In this document: positions 18,529 through 26,964 of the stretch, piece after piece
Layout: the number at the start of each line of letters is the position of its first letter
Numbering within the stretch: position 1 is the first letter of the stretch
From: an uncultured Synechococcus sp.
Lineage (GTDB): Bacteria; Cyanobacteriota; Cyanobacteriia; Phormidesmidales; Phormidesmidaceae
Assembly (NCBI GenBank): GCA_937911865.1
Contig: CALDSK010000051.1
Coordinates: 62,001-126,000, forward strand
Reading direction: 5' to 3'
DNA: 64,000 bases
Position numbers and translations under genes: made by a program
The notes under the pieces: generated by a model
Databases searched by the model: none
The model's input: only the letters and a program-made list of their open reading frames with translations
What the model was told of the DNA's origin: nothing

Positions 18529-19914
18529 ATGGACCTCTCAGCCAATTTGCCTTCTTTTACCTCTCCGACTGCTGTTGACTGGCGAGCGTTCGTAGATAGC
18601 CTGGGTGACATTGAAACGGTTCTAGATGATAGCCAGGTGGCCAAACTATCGAAAGACTATTACTATTTCAGCCCAATCTTGGCAGAGCAACTCAAGGATA
18701 AAGTCGGCGATCTCGTCGTTCGGCCTAAAACAGAATCTGAAGTGTTAACAGTCGCCGAGGCCTGTGTTCGCAACCGTATTCCTCTAACCGTTCGTGGGGC
18801 GGGAACGGGCAACTACGGGCAGGCCATTCCGCTAGCGGGTGGTGTCATTTTAGACATGAGCAGCATGAACGCGGTGAAATGGGTAAAGCCCGGGTGTGCC
18901 TGCGTGGAACCTGGCGCAAAGCTTGCTGCGATTGATCGGGTGACGCGCCCGCAGGGATGGGAAATTCGGATGGCGCCTTCCACCTACCGAACGGCGACAA
19001 TTGGTGGGTTTGTGGGCGGTGGGAGTGGGGGTATTGGCTCGGTGATGTATGGGCAGTTGGCCGACCGAGGCAGTCTTCAGGCGGCGCGAGTTGTCACGCT
19101 AGAGGCGTCTCCTCGGGTAATCACCCTACGTGGCGACGATGTACAGCAGGTAACGCATGCGTATGGAACGAACGGTATTATCACCGAACTAGAAATCCCG
19201 CTGGGACCTGCCTATCCCTGGGCGGAAGTGATTGTGGTTTTTGATGAGTTTATGCAGGCAGCTCGCTTTGGTCAAGCCTTAGGAGATGCTGATGGCATTA
19301 TCAAGAAGCTAATCAGCATTCATGCTTGGCCTATTCCTAGCTATTTCAATGCGCTTCAAGCGTCACTTCCTGAAGGTAAAGCGGCAGCTCTGCTGATAAT
19401 TTCTGAAGCTGATCTGGAGGCTTTGAAAGCGCTTGCTGAGGAGTGGCGAGGGCGTGTGACCTATGAGAAAGATGCGCAGTCAGCGGGTAAAGGGGCAGCG
19501 ATCGCAGAATTCACCTGGAACCACACAACGCTCCATGCGCGCAACGTAGATGCGAATTGGACCTACTTACAAACGGTATTTCCATACGATCCTGAGCTGA
19601 AGCTATTGCAACATATGTACGAGCACTTTGGCGATGAGGTGGTGATGCATTTGGAGTATTTGCGATCGCAAGGTCGCATTCTTCCTGCTGCTCTTCAGCT
19701 TGTGCGCTACTCCACGCCCGAACGTCTGGCCGACATCATTCGCTATCACGAAGAAAAAGGTGCCTTTATTGCCAACCCTCACACCTATTTGCTCGAAGAC
19801 GGAGGCCGTAAAACCGTGGACGAAAATCAGCTCAAATTCAAAGAAAAAGTTGATCCTTACGGCCTGCTAAATCCTGGAAAAATGAGAGGCTGGATAGAGC
19901 GGCACTCTAGCTAA
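18529..19914 (+). CDS. FAD-binding oxidoreductase, GlcD/D-2-hydroxyacid dehydrogenase type
   Basis: A 461-aa flavoprotein of the VAO/PCMH family. The FAD-binding half (residues 50-230) contains VVRPKTESEVLTV, LTVRGAGTGNYGQ, and the pyrophosphate-binding FVGGGSGGIGSVMYG. The C-terminal domain ends in the typical DPYGLLNPGKM. Relatives oxidise glycolate or D-lactate and pass electrons to the membrane; the substrate cannot be read here. The ATG at 18529 is preferred over a TTG eight codons upstream because the family begins near it. A hairpin shared with another locus lies 25 bp downstream. Confidence 0.82.
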   Translation: MDLSANLPSFTSPTAVDWRAFVDSLGDIETVLDDSQVAKLSKDYYYFSPILAEQLKDKVGDLVVRPKTESEVLTVAEACVRNRIPLTVRGAGTGNYGQAIPLAGGVILDMSSMNAVKWVKPGCACVEPGAKLAAIDRVTRPQGWEIRMAPSTYRTATIGGFVGGGSGGIGSVMYGQLADRGSLQAARVVTLEASPRVITLRGDDVQQVTHAYGTNGIITELEIPLGPAYPWAEVIVVFDEFMQAARFGQALGDADGIIKKLISIHAWPIPSYFNALQASLPEGKAAALLIISEADLEALKALAEEWRGRVTYEKDAQSAGKGAAIAEFTWNHTTLHARNVDANWTYLQTVFPYDPELKLLQHMYEHFGDEVVMHLEYLRSQGRILPAALQLVRYSTPERLADIIRYHEEKGAFIANPHTYLLEDGGRKTVDENQLKFKEKVDPYGLLNPGKMRGWIERHSS

Positions 19915-19938
19915 AAGTCAGTAGAAAACAAATGCTAT

Positions 19939-19969
19939 GGCAAGCGTCCTGATGCGTTGGGACGTTTAC
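19939..19969 (+). terminator. Hairpin after the FAD oxidoreductase gene, shared with 26926-26955
   Basis: Stem AAGCGTCC (19942-19949) with GGACGTTT (19959-19966), including G-T pairs, loop TGATGCGTT. The element is nearly the same as the hairpin after the ProA-like gene read on its own sense strand (about 27 of 33 positions alike by eye). T-rich 3' arm; likely terminator or 3' processing signal. Confidence 0.6.
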
Positions 19970-20111
19970 CTTCGAAGCACTGCCGGTTTAGTCGGGCATG
20001 CAACCTTTAGTAGGTGTCTTATAGTGGGTATCTTAAACTGTCCTTCGAAGGCGATAAGTAAAAAAACGAGCGTAGCGTGTACGGGCGTCAAAACTTTTCC
20101 ACAGCACGCCT

Positions 20112-21182
20112 CTACTCCTTGAGGAAAGAGATAAGCTCCTCTAGCTTTTTCCAGGCAGCGCCGCTTGTAATGATCGCTTGAGCTTGGCTTACACCATCTG
20201 CGCAAGTCGCTTCAAAGGAGTCTCCTTTCGTTAACCCACCTACTTTCAGTGCCAGCGCTGCGTTCAATGCTACGGCGTCTTGCTGGGCCTGGGTTCCTTT
20301 TCCCTGAAGCACATTGCGTAAAATCGCTGTATTTTCTTCTAACTCGCCACCTTTTAAGGCCGAGAGCGGTGCAGGCGTCAGCCCAAGCGCTTCAGGATCT
20401 AACACTTCTTTCGTCACTGAGCCGTTGCTGACAACCGAAACATCGGTCGGCTTTCCTAGTCCTGCTTCATCTAAAGTTTCTCTGCCGTGCAGCACCATCG
20501 CCTGCTGCAAGCCCAATTGATTGAGCGCTTCTGCCATCGGTTCGATGACGGATGGATGATAGACCCCAATGACTTGACCGGTAGGCCGTAGTGGATTCAC
20601 CAGGGGCCCTAATAGATTAAAAACGGTACGGACTTTGAGTTCACTGCGCAGCGGAGCGACGGCTTTCATCGCCGGGTGCCAGCCACGAGCAAAGAGAAAG
20701 GTAACACCGACTTCCTTCAGGGCAGCTTTTATTTTTTCAGGGGGCGCTGCAAGGTCTACGCCTAGGCCTTCAAGGACATCGGCGGAGCCGACTTTGCTAG
20801 AGGCAGAGCGGTTACCATGTTTGGCGACGGGAATGCCTGCCGCGGCCGCAACAAAGCTGACGGCGGTAGAAATGTTGAAAGTGCCTGAACCATCTCCGCC
20901 AGTCCCGCAGGTATCAATGCGGGGCGAGGGAAGATCTAGATCTGCGGTGGTACCGCCCAGCGATTGACCTTGAAGGACGCGGGCCATACCGGCGAGTTCG
21001 TCACCTGTAACGCCTTTGCTTTGAATAGCGGTAAGAATGGCGCTAGAGAGAATCGGTGAGTTGGCTTCTGTAAGCCAGCTATCCATCAAGGCTTCGGCCT
21101 GTGCCTGAGTGAGCGATCGCTTCTCAATCAGCTGCTGTAAAAGCTGCGATCCATTAAATTCAACATGCTTCGTCGTCACCAT
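20112..21182 (-). CDS. trpD: Anthranilate phosphoribosyltransferase
   Basis: Second step of tryptophan synthesis: anthranilate plus PRPP to phosphoribosyl-anthranilate. The 356-aa protein has the PRPP/Mg motifs [17 protein letters not shown] (about residues 90-106), the [21 protein letters not shown] anthranilate-side segment (quoted in part) and [18 protein letters not shown]. Length is normal. It stands apart from trpG (49.8 kb), the usual scattered arrangement of trp genes in cyanobacteria. It lies downstream of, and in line with, the ABC exporter gene, with a gap of about 100 bp. Confidence 0.96.
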   Translation of the reverse strand: MVTTKHVEFNGSQLLQQLIEKRSLTQAQAEALMDSWLTEANSPILSSAILTAIQSKGVTGDELAGMARVLQGQSLGGTTADLDLPSPRIDTCGTGGDGSGTFNISTAVSFVAAAAGIPVAKHGNRSASSKVGSADVLEGLGVDLAAPPEKIKAALKEVGVTFLFARGWHPAMKAVAPLRSELKVRTVFNLLGPLVNPLRPTGQVIGVYHPSVIEPMAEALNQLGLQQAMVLHGRETLDEAGLGKPTDVSVVSNGSVTKEVLDPEALGLTPAPLSALKGGELEENTAILRNVLQGKGTQAQQDAVALNAALALKVGGLTKGDSFEATCADGVSQAQAIITSGAAWKKLEELISFLKE

Positions 21183-21279
21183 GATGGCGTTCCTCTTCTC
21201 ACAACATCAACAACCTAAACCATCAAATCACGTCCTGCGTGCAAAGATAATGCTGGTCTAGTATCTATTGGTTCAGCCT

Positions 21280-23145
21280 CTACTGACCCAGCATCTGTAG
21301 CTTATATAGGCTGGCGTAGAGCCCATCTTTTGCGAGCAACTCGTCGTGGCTTCCTTGTTCAATCAGCTGGCCTTGCTTTAACACGAGAATTCTATCAACG
21401 TTGCGAATGGTGGAGAGGCGGTGCGCAATGATAATAGCCGTACGATTTTCTAACAGCTTGTCTAGGGCCTGCTGAATGGTGGCTTCCGTGCCAACATCCA
21501 GGTTTGCGGTGGCTTCATCGAGTACTAGGATTCCAGGGTTGCGAATGGCAGCGCGGGCGAAGGCGAGCAGCTGTTTTTGCCCGCCGGAAAGATTTGTACC
21601 GCGTTCTCTAAGCGCCGTGCTGTAGCCCTGCGGTAGAGCTTCAATAAATGAGGCGACATTGGTTTGTTCAGCAGCTCTTCGCACTTGCTCAAAGCTGTAG
21701 TCTTCGCCAAGGGTAATATTGCGCTGTACGTCGCCGGAGAAGAGAAAGCCGTCTTGCAAAATGATGGCCATGCGATCGCGTAAATCCTGCTGAGCAATCT
21801 CTCGAATATCTACCCCATCTAGTAAGATTTGCCCGTCACTCACTTCGTACAGTCGGCACAGCAGACGAATGATTGAGCTTTTTCCGGCTCCGGTGGGCCC
21901 GACCAGCGCCACCTTCTCACCCGGACGAATCGTAAAGTCTAGATGGCTCAGCACATAGTCATCTGCCTTATAGCCAAATGAGACATTCTTAAATCGAATT
22001 TCGCCGGGAATGACGACGTCGCTACCTTTTAATGTTTGAGACTGGAGCTCTACCGGATTTTCCGCATCGCTGATGACGACAGGTTCACTCATCAAATCGT
22101 TAAGTCGTTCGACGGCGGTCAGCCCAGCTTGAATAGCTGTGAACTTATCTGCAAACTGTCGCAGTGGGTCGAATAGCTTTTGGGCAAAGAGAATAAATGC
22201 GGTAAGTGTCCCAATTTCGAGGGCACCACCTGTGACCAGAGAGCCGCCGAGAGCAAGCACACCTGCGATCGCCGCCAAAGCGATCCACTCTAACGTGGCT
22301 GACACCGCCGAATCATAAAAAATTGTCGTATCGATTGCATCGACATAGCGCTGATTGATTTTGCGAAACAGCTCCGAATTGAACCGCTCGCGGCGAAATA
22401 ACTGCACTACGTTGATACCGCTAATATTCTCCTGCAAATTAGAGTTCAGCGCCGATAGCTCTTCTCTCGCAATATAGTTCGCCTTACGATACTGCTGCTG
22501 AAAGTAGATAATCAGCGTAGTAATTGGCAGCAGCATACAAATCAGCATCAGACCCAGTCGCCACTCCTGCTGAAGCATCGTGCCCATTAGCACCAAAATC
22601 AAGAACAGGTCACTGATAATGCCAATCGCACCGGTGGAGAACACATCTCCTAACGCGTTTACATCGCTAGTAAGCCGAGTGATCAATCGACCGACGGGCG
22701 TACGGTCGAAAAAGCCCATGGAAAGATTCGTGACATGCTCGAACAGATCGCGGCGGATGGAGGCGGTGATGTTTTGGCCGACCTTTTGAATCTGGTAGCT
22801 TTGCCAACCATCTAAGGACAGTCGGATTGCGATCGCAATCAAAAGCCCGCCGATAATCCAATTCAACCCCGTTCGCAAACTCATCTCTGAGAAGACTGCC
22901 CAAGCAGCGTCCTCTTGTTTGATCAATGAGATGGCCTGTCCAATCAGGACCGGTTGCAGCGCCTGTGCCAGAGACAACGGTATCAGCAAGAGCATCGGCA
23001 AAATCAGCTGAGAGCGATTTTGCGTAATGTAGGGCACTAGCCGCAAAAACAGCCGCCAGTCGCTTTGAACACTGCGTTTGATGTTGCGATTACCTTTGGG
23101 GCCACTGCTCTCAGGACGTAAATTATTCGTAGAGGCCGATGTCAT
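21280..23145 (-). CDS. ABC exporter half-transporter (MsbA/MDR-like)
   Basis: A fused permease-ATPase of 621 aa. Six transmembrane helices lie in residues 40-340, then an ATPase with Walker A GPTGAGKSS (416-424), Q-loop around Q464, signature LSGGQKQ (519-525) and Walker B ILVLDEATANLD (539-550). Works as a dimer in the cytoplasmic membrane to export lipids or hydrophobic molecules; substrate unknown. The hisG gene ends 63 bp from its start codon on its upstream side, on the same strand. Confidence 0.93.
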   Translation of the reverse strand: MTSASTNNLRPESSGPKGNRNIKRSVQSDWRLFLRLVPYITQNRSQLILPMLLLIPLSLAQALQPVLIGQAISLIKQEDAAWAVFSEMSLRTGLNWIIGGLLIAIAIRLSLDGWQSYQIQKVGQNITASIRRDLFEHVTNLSMGFFDRTPVGRLITRLTSDVNALGDVFSTGAIGIISDLFLILVLMGTMLQQEWRLGLMLICMLLPITTLIIYFQQQYRKANYIAREELSALNSNLQENISGINVVQLFRRERFNSELFRKINQRYVDAIDTTIFYDSAVSATLEWIALAAIAGVLALGGSLVTGGALEIGTLTAFILFAQKLFDPLRQFADKFTAIQAGLTAVERLNDLMSEPVVISDAENPVELQSQTLKGSDVVIPGEIRFKNVSFGYKADDYVLSHLDFTIRPGEKVALVGPTGAGKSSIIRLLCRLYEVSDGQILLDGVDIREIAQQDLRDRMAIILQDGFLFSGDVQRNITLGEDYSFEQVRRAAEQTNVASFIEALPQGYSTALRERGTNLSGGQKQLLAFARAAIRNPGILVLDEATANLDVGTEATIQQALDKLLENRTAIIIAHRLSTIRNVDRILVLKQGQLIEQGSHDELLAKDGLYASLYKLQMLGQ

Positions 23146-23208
23146 TAGAAAGTCTCAAAAAAGATAAGCAAATCAGGCGGTAGCTTTTATGGCTTCAATC
23201 GATTGTGT

Positions 23209-23856
23209 CTAAGGCGAAACACCTACAGCGCTCTCTCTGAGTCGATCGATAATTTGACTTAGCCCATCCTGATTCAGTCGATAGCTTAACGGATGTGCAA
23301 TCAGCCGTGCGGTGCTGTCATACAGCACTTCTAGCTCAGTCAAATTGTTTTCCTTGAGCGTTCGACCGGTCGAGACTAAGTCCACGATTGCCTCAGACAT
23401 GCCGGTAATCGGCCCTAGCTCCACAGAGCCCGAGAGCGGCACAATCTCTACCGCCAGATCCAATGACTGAAAATACTGGCGTGCACTATTCACAAAAGTC
23501 GAAGCAACCCGGCAGTGAGGCGGCAAATCTACCGCCGACTGATAGCCGCTGTCACTAGAGACTGCAACCGATAGGTGACAGCCGCCGAAGCCCAAGTCAG
23601 CAATTTGCGCTACCTTGGGCTGCCGCTCGCGCAGCACGTCGTACCCTACAATGCCGAGCTGCGCCTGGCCATATTCCACATAGACCGGTACATCTTTTGC
23701 CCGTACAAGTAGGCCTCTTGCCTGACCGCTACGGTCCATCATTTGAAGTTGTCTGCTCCCCTTTTCCAAGAAACCGCTGAAATCAAGACCGGCTGTTTTC
23801 AGTCGTTGAATGCTCTCTTCGAATAGAGAGCCTTTGGGTAAAGCAACCGTAATCAT
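23209..23856 (-). CDS. hisG: ATP phosphoribosyltransferase, short form
   Basis: First enzyme of histidine synthesis (ATP plus PRPP). At 215 aa it is the short HisG form, which lacks the C-terminal regulatory domain and needs HisZ as partner (family knowledge; hisZ is not in this window). Visible motifs: [10 protein letters not shown] at the N-terminus, [18 protein letters not shown] and the PRPP loop [18 protein letters not shown]. It is the first gene of a probable hisG-ABC exporter unit. Confidence 0.95.
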   Translation of the reverse strand: MITVALPKGSLFEESIQRLKTAGLDFSGFLEKGSRQLQMMDRSGQARGLLVRAKDVPVYVEYGQAQLGIVGYDVLRERQPKVAQIADLGFGGCHLSVAVSSDSGYQSAVDLPPHCRVASTFVNSARQYFQSLDLAVEIVPLSGSVELGPITGMSEAIVDLVSTGRTLKENNLTELEVLYDSTARLIAHPLSYRLNQDGLSQIIDRLRESAVGVSP

Positions 23857-24137
23857 ATGAAGTCAACAATAAAGTTTGAATAAAGTGGGGAACAGCGACG
23901 CGGCTATTAACTTGTTAGCTAACGAGCTATGAGCCCTTTGAAATGGTACCAAGTCAGACTGCGCTGTGCGTAGCTTTGACTGAGATGGAACATGCATGCA
24001 TAGACTTACTATTGAGAACAAAAAAATGTCTGAAAAGCACTATACGTAGGCAGCCTGGTGAGACAGATCACATCCATCCTCTGCGAATCTGCGTATATAT
24101 GTAGGTGGAGTTCCTGAAACACTAGTAGGTGTATCAA

Positions 24138-24311
24138 ATGAAAATCAAAGCAGGCGAAATCCTACAGTCACATGAGGGGCATTACTACCGCGTCCTTGAA
24201 ACAACACAGTTTAGTGTTTCGTTACAGAGGGTAAATGGTCAAACAATTTTCGCCTGTCGACCTGAGTACATAGCGCTCAGCTTCCGACTGCCGGCTGCAG
24301 GAGCGGCCTAG
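24138..24311 (+). CDS. 57-aa conserved-looking small protein
   Basis: Starts at ATG 24138 with AGG 8 nt upstream; a GTG three codons earlier is less likely. The sequence (MKIKAGEILQSHEGHYYRVL, then ATTQ-type and CRPEYIAL segments) reads as a small beta-rich domain. A good terminator follows the stop, which supports an independent transcript. No family recognised and no function proposed. It is divergent from hisG. Confidence 0.55.
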   Translation: MKIKAGEILQSHEGHYYRVLETTQFSVSLQRVNGQTIFACRPEYIALSFRLPAAGAA

Positions 24312-24369
24312 CAAAATTGAGAAGACAAGTCGTTAAGAGATTCCTGAAAACAAGTTGCTTACATTTGAG

Positions 24370-24399
24370 GAGGTTTGGTCATAAGGCCAACCTCTTTTT
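24370..24399 (+). terminator. Rho-independent terminator of the 57-aa gene
   Basis: Stem GAGGTT(T)GG (24370-24378) with CCAACCTC (24387-24394), one bulged T, followed by TTTTT. It is 59 bp after the small gene. Confidence 0.75.
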
Positions 24400-24473
24400 A
24401 CTGTTTGCTTTTTATAGCTCAACGAATGCATCCTTGCTTTGTTCCATAGCGTTCGTTGAGCTGCTTTGATTGC

Positions 24474-25739
24474 TTATTTTTGAATAGATGCGTGCCCTAC
24501 TGCGGCAGCTGCGGCTTCTAGGGCGATCGCCACATGCGTCCAATGTGTTCCTCCCTGACAGTAGACAATGTAGGGCTCTCTCAACGGTCCATCGGCCGAA
24601 AGCTCAGAGGTACTGCCATCTACAAAAGAGCCTCCTGCCATTACCAGCTTGTCATTGTAGCCCGGCATACTTGCAGGTACCGGACTCACATAAGAATCAA
24701 TGGGTGAATGCTGCTGAATGGCCTGGCAAAAGGCGACTAACTTTTCAGCAGAGCCTAACTTGATGGCCTGAATGACTTCTCTTTGCGATCGCCCAGATGG
24801 CGGATTCGCTTCGTAGCCCAAAAGCTCAAAGGTTTTGGCCAATAGATAATTTCCCTTCATGGCTTCTCCCACCATTTGCGGTGCTAGAAAAAGCCCCTGA
24901 TACATTAAGCGGCCTTGTTCTAAGGTTGCACCACCGCTAGTGCCTATACCCGGTGCGGTCAGCCGACAGGCTGCTGCCTCTACCAGCGCTGCTTTGCCTG
25001 CCACGTAGCCACCTGTGGTGGCAATCGTGCCGCCTGGATTCTTGATTAAAGAGCCCGCCATCAGGTCAGCACCGACCGCTGTAGGCTCACGATCTTCCGT
25101 AAATTCGCCGTAGCAATTATCAACAAAACAGATGGTGTTTATATTTTGTTGCTTAACTAATTGTATAATTTTGTTAATATTATGAATGCTAAGGCTAGAA
25201 CGCCAGCTGTAGCCGCAAGATCGCTGGATGAGGACCAGTTTTGTTTTCTCAGTTAATGAGGAGGCCAACTGCTTAAAATCGACTTGGCCTTCTTCGGTAA
25301 GCGCTAGCGTTCGGTAATGAATGCCAAACTCTTTAAGCGATCCTTGTCCGCTTCCACGCGTGCCAATGACTTCTTCGAGAGTATCGTAAGGATCGCCTGC
25401 GACTGCCAACATCTCATCTCCCGGCCTTAAAACGCCAAAGAGCGCACAGGCGATGGCATGGGTTCCAGACACAAACTGGACCCTGACAGCCGCCGCCTCA
25501 GCTTCTACAACTTGAGCAAACACTCGATCAAGGGTGTCTCTGCCCAGGTCATCATGTCCGTACCCTGACACGCTAGCAAAGTGATGGGCTCCTACTTTGT
25601 GGGCTTTGAACGCTGCTAAGATTTTTTTCAGGTTCTGCTTTACCTGGCGGTCTATTTTATAAAAGACTTGAAGGGAAGCTTCTTGTGCTTGCGCGGTCAG
25701 GGCCTGATTTTGTCTGTCTAAGTTGCTGTTCTGATTCAC
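24474..25739 (-). CDS. PLP enzyme of the methionine gamma-lyase / 'aluminium resistance' family
   Basis: A fold-type I PLP enzyme of 421 aa. Features: KVGAHHFASVSGYGHDD, the PLP-phosphate region SGTHAIACALFGVLRPGDE, FVDNCYGEF, and the Schiff-base lysine in DLMAGSLIKNPGGTIATTGGY (quoted in part; the lysine precedes NPGG). Homologues are annotated as methionine gamma-lyases or as aluminium resistance proteins from an old screen; the true substrate in cyanobacteria is not settled. Start is GTG at 25739. Divergent from the desaturase gene, with about 130 bp of shared promoter. Confidence 0.85.
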   Translation of the reverse strand: MNQNSNLDRQNQALTAQAQEASLQVFYKIDRQVKQNLKKILAAFKAHKVGAHHFASVSGYGHDDLGRDTLDRVFAQVVEAEAAAVRVQFVSGTHAIACALFGVLRPGDEMLAVAGDPYDTLEEVIGTRGSGQGSLKEFGIHYRTLALTEEGQVDFKQLASSLTEKTKLVLIQRSCGYSWRSSLSIHNINKIIQLVKQQNINTICFVDNCYGEFTEDREPTAVGADLMAGSLIKNPGGTIATTGGYVAGKAALVEAAACRLTAPGIGTSGGATLEQGRLMYQGLFLAPQMVGEAMKGNYLLAKTFELLGYEANPPSGRSQREVIQAIKLGSAEKLVAFCQAIQQHSPIDSYVSPVPASMPGYNDKLVMAGGSFVDGSTSELSADGPLREPYIVYCQGGTHWTHVAIALEAAAAAVGHASIQK

Positions 25740-25867
25740 TCTTTGTACGTCTTTCGGCCTGCTCGTTTGTGCTGCTACAACTGGCTCCTTGAAAGTGATC
25801 GCCTGCTCGTCTAATTTAGAGGGTGCTAGTGGTTACTGAGCTTTACCATTTTGCTTTGAGACTTTAA

Positions 25868-26680
25868 ATGACTATTGCAAGATCAACTGACCGTCCGCTT
25901 AACTGGCCCATTATCTTATTTATGGTGGCCATTCATTTTGGTGCTTTATTTGCACTGAATCCTGCTAATTTCAGCTGGAGTGCTGTAGGTGTAGCCTTCC
26001 TACTCTACTTCATCACTGGTTGCCTCGGTATCACGTTGGGCTGGCACCGATTGATTTCTCACCGCAGCTTTCGAGTGCCTCAGTGGCTGGAGTATTTTTT
26101 CTTGCTGTGCGGGTCTCTTTCTTGCCAAAGCGGCGCTATAGAATGGATTGGTTTGCACCGCCATCATCATGCTTATTCTGACCAAGAGCAGGACCATCAC
26201 AATTCGGGTCGCGGCTTTTGGTGGAGCCACATGGGCTGGCTGTTGCATGATGTGCCTGCTAAAGCTGAAATCCGTCGATTTACAAAGGATATTAATAACG
26301 ACCCGGTTTACATTCTGATCGACAAGTACTTCCTCGTATTGCAATTTACTTTAGGTGCGCTGCTATATGCTTTAGGCGGTTGGTCTTTTGTTGTGTGGGG
26401 CATTTTTGTTCGTCTGGTTGTGGTTTATCACTTCACCTGGTTTGTCAATAGCGCAACTCATAAGTTTGGTTATCGCACGTATGAATCGGGTGACAGGTCT
26501 ACTAATTGCTGGTGGGTAGCGCTATGTACGTTTGGTGAGGGTTGGCACAACAACCACCATGCTTATCAGTACTCCGCACGTCATGGTCTGCAATGGTGGG
26601 AAATTGACGTTACCTGGATGATTATTCGCGGTCTGCAAGCAGTCGGCTTGGCAGATAAGGTAAAGCTGGTAAAGCCGTAG
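25868..26680 (+). CDS. desC: Acyl-lipid (Delta9-type) fatty acid desaturase
   Basis: A membrane diiron enzyme of 270 aa that introduces the first double bond into acyl chains, controlling membrane fluidity. The three His boxes are complete: HRLISH (near residue 60), HRHHH (near 97) and HNNHH (near 233). Four hydrophobic helices are arranged as expected. The short length and box spacing match the stearoyl/Delta9 class rather than DesA/DesB, so the symbol is likely but not certain. A perfect 14-bp terminator follows. Confidence 0.85.
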   Translation: MTIARSTDRPLNWPIILFMVAIHFGALFALNPANFSWSAVGVAFLLYFITGCLGITLGWHRLISHRSFRVPQWLEYFFLLCGSLSCQSGAIEWIGLHRHHHAYSDQEQDHHNSGRGFWWSHMGWLLHDVPAKAEIRRFTKDINNDPVYILIDKYFLVLQFTLGALLYALGGWSFVVWGIFVRLVVVYHFTWFVNSATHKFGYRTYESGDRSTNCWWVALCTFGEGWHNNHHAYQYSARHGLQWWEIDVTWMIIRGLQAVGLADKVKLVKP

Positions 26681-26744
26681 TCTGATGCTTGGAAGCAGCA
26701 AGCTTGAATAGTTTGAGTTGTTGCTTCTAAGTGCTTAATTGTGA

Positions 26745-26780
26745 AAAAGCCCGTAATCGAAATTGATTACGGGCTTTTCG
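26745..26780 (+). terminator. Rho-independent terminator of the desaturase gene
   Basis: Perfect 14-bp stem (26745-26758 with 26765-26778), 6-nt loop, T4 at the end of the 3' arm, 64 bp after the desaturase stop. Confidence 0.88.
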
Positions 26781-26821
26781 TTTGAAAGCGGCCGAGTAGC
26801 ACGGCAGCTGACGCTCTCTAT

Positions 26822-26853
26822 TGTGGAGTGAGGTGCTTGTGGAGTGAGCTGCT
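26822..26853. repeat. 16-bp tandem duplication
   Basis: TGTGGAGTGAGGTGCT (26822-26837) is followed directly by TGTGGAGTGAGCTGCT (26838-26853). It lies between the convergent desaturase and ProA-like genes. Confidence 0.85.
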
Positions 26854-26925
26854 ACAGCCTTCGAAGCGTTGCTTAAGACACTCACTGGAGGCTACAACCC
26901 TCGGCAAACAAGCAACGCTTCTGAG

Positions 26926-26955
26926 CAAAACGTCCTAAGGCATCAGGACGTTTGC
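26926..26955 (-). terminator. Hairpin terminator of the ProA-like gene
   Basis: Stem AAACGTCCT (26928-26936) with AGGACGTTT (26945-26953), extendable by GC pairs outside, 8-nt loop. It starts about 12 bp downstream of the ProA-like stop on the minus strand. The same hairpin recurs after the FAD oxidoreductase gene. Confidence 0.7.
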
Positions 26956-26964
26956 TATGTGGAA

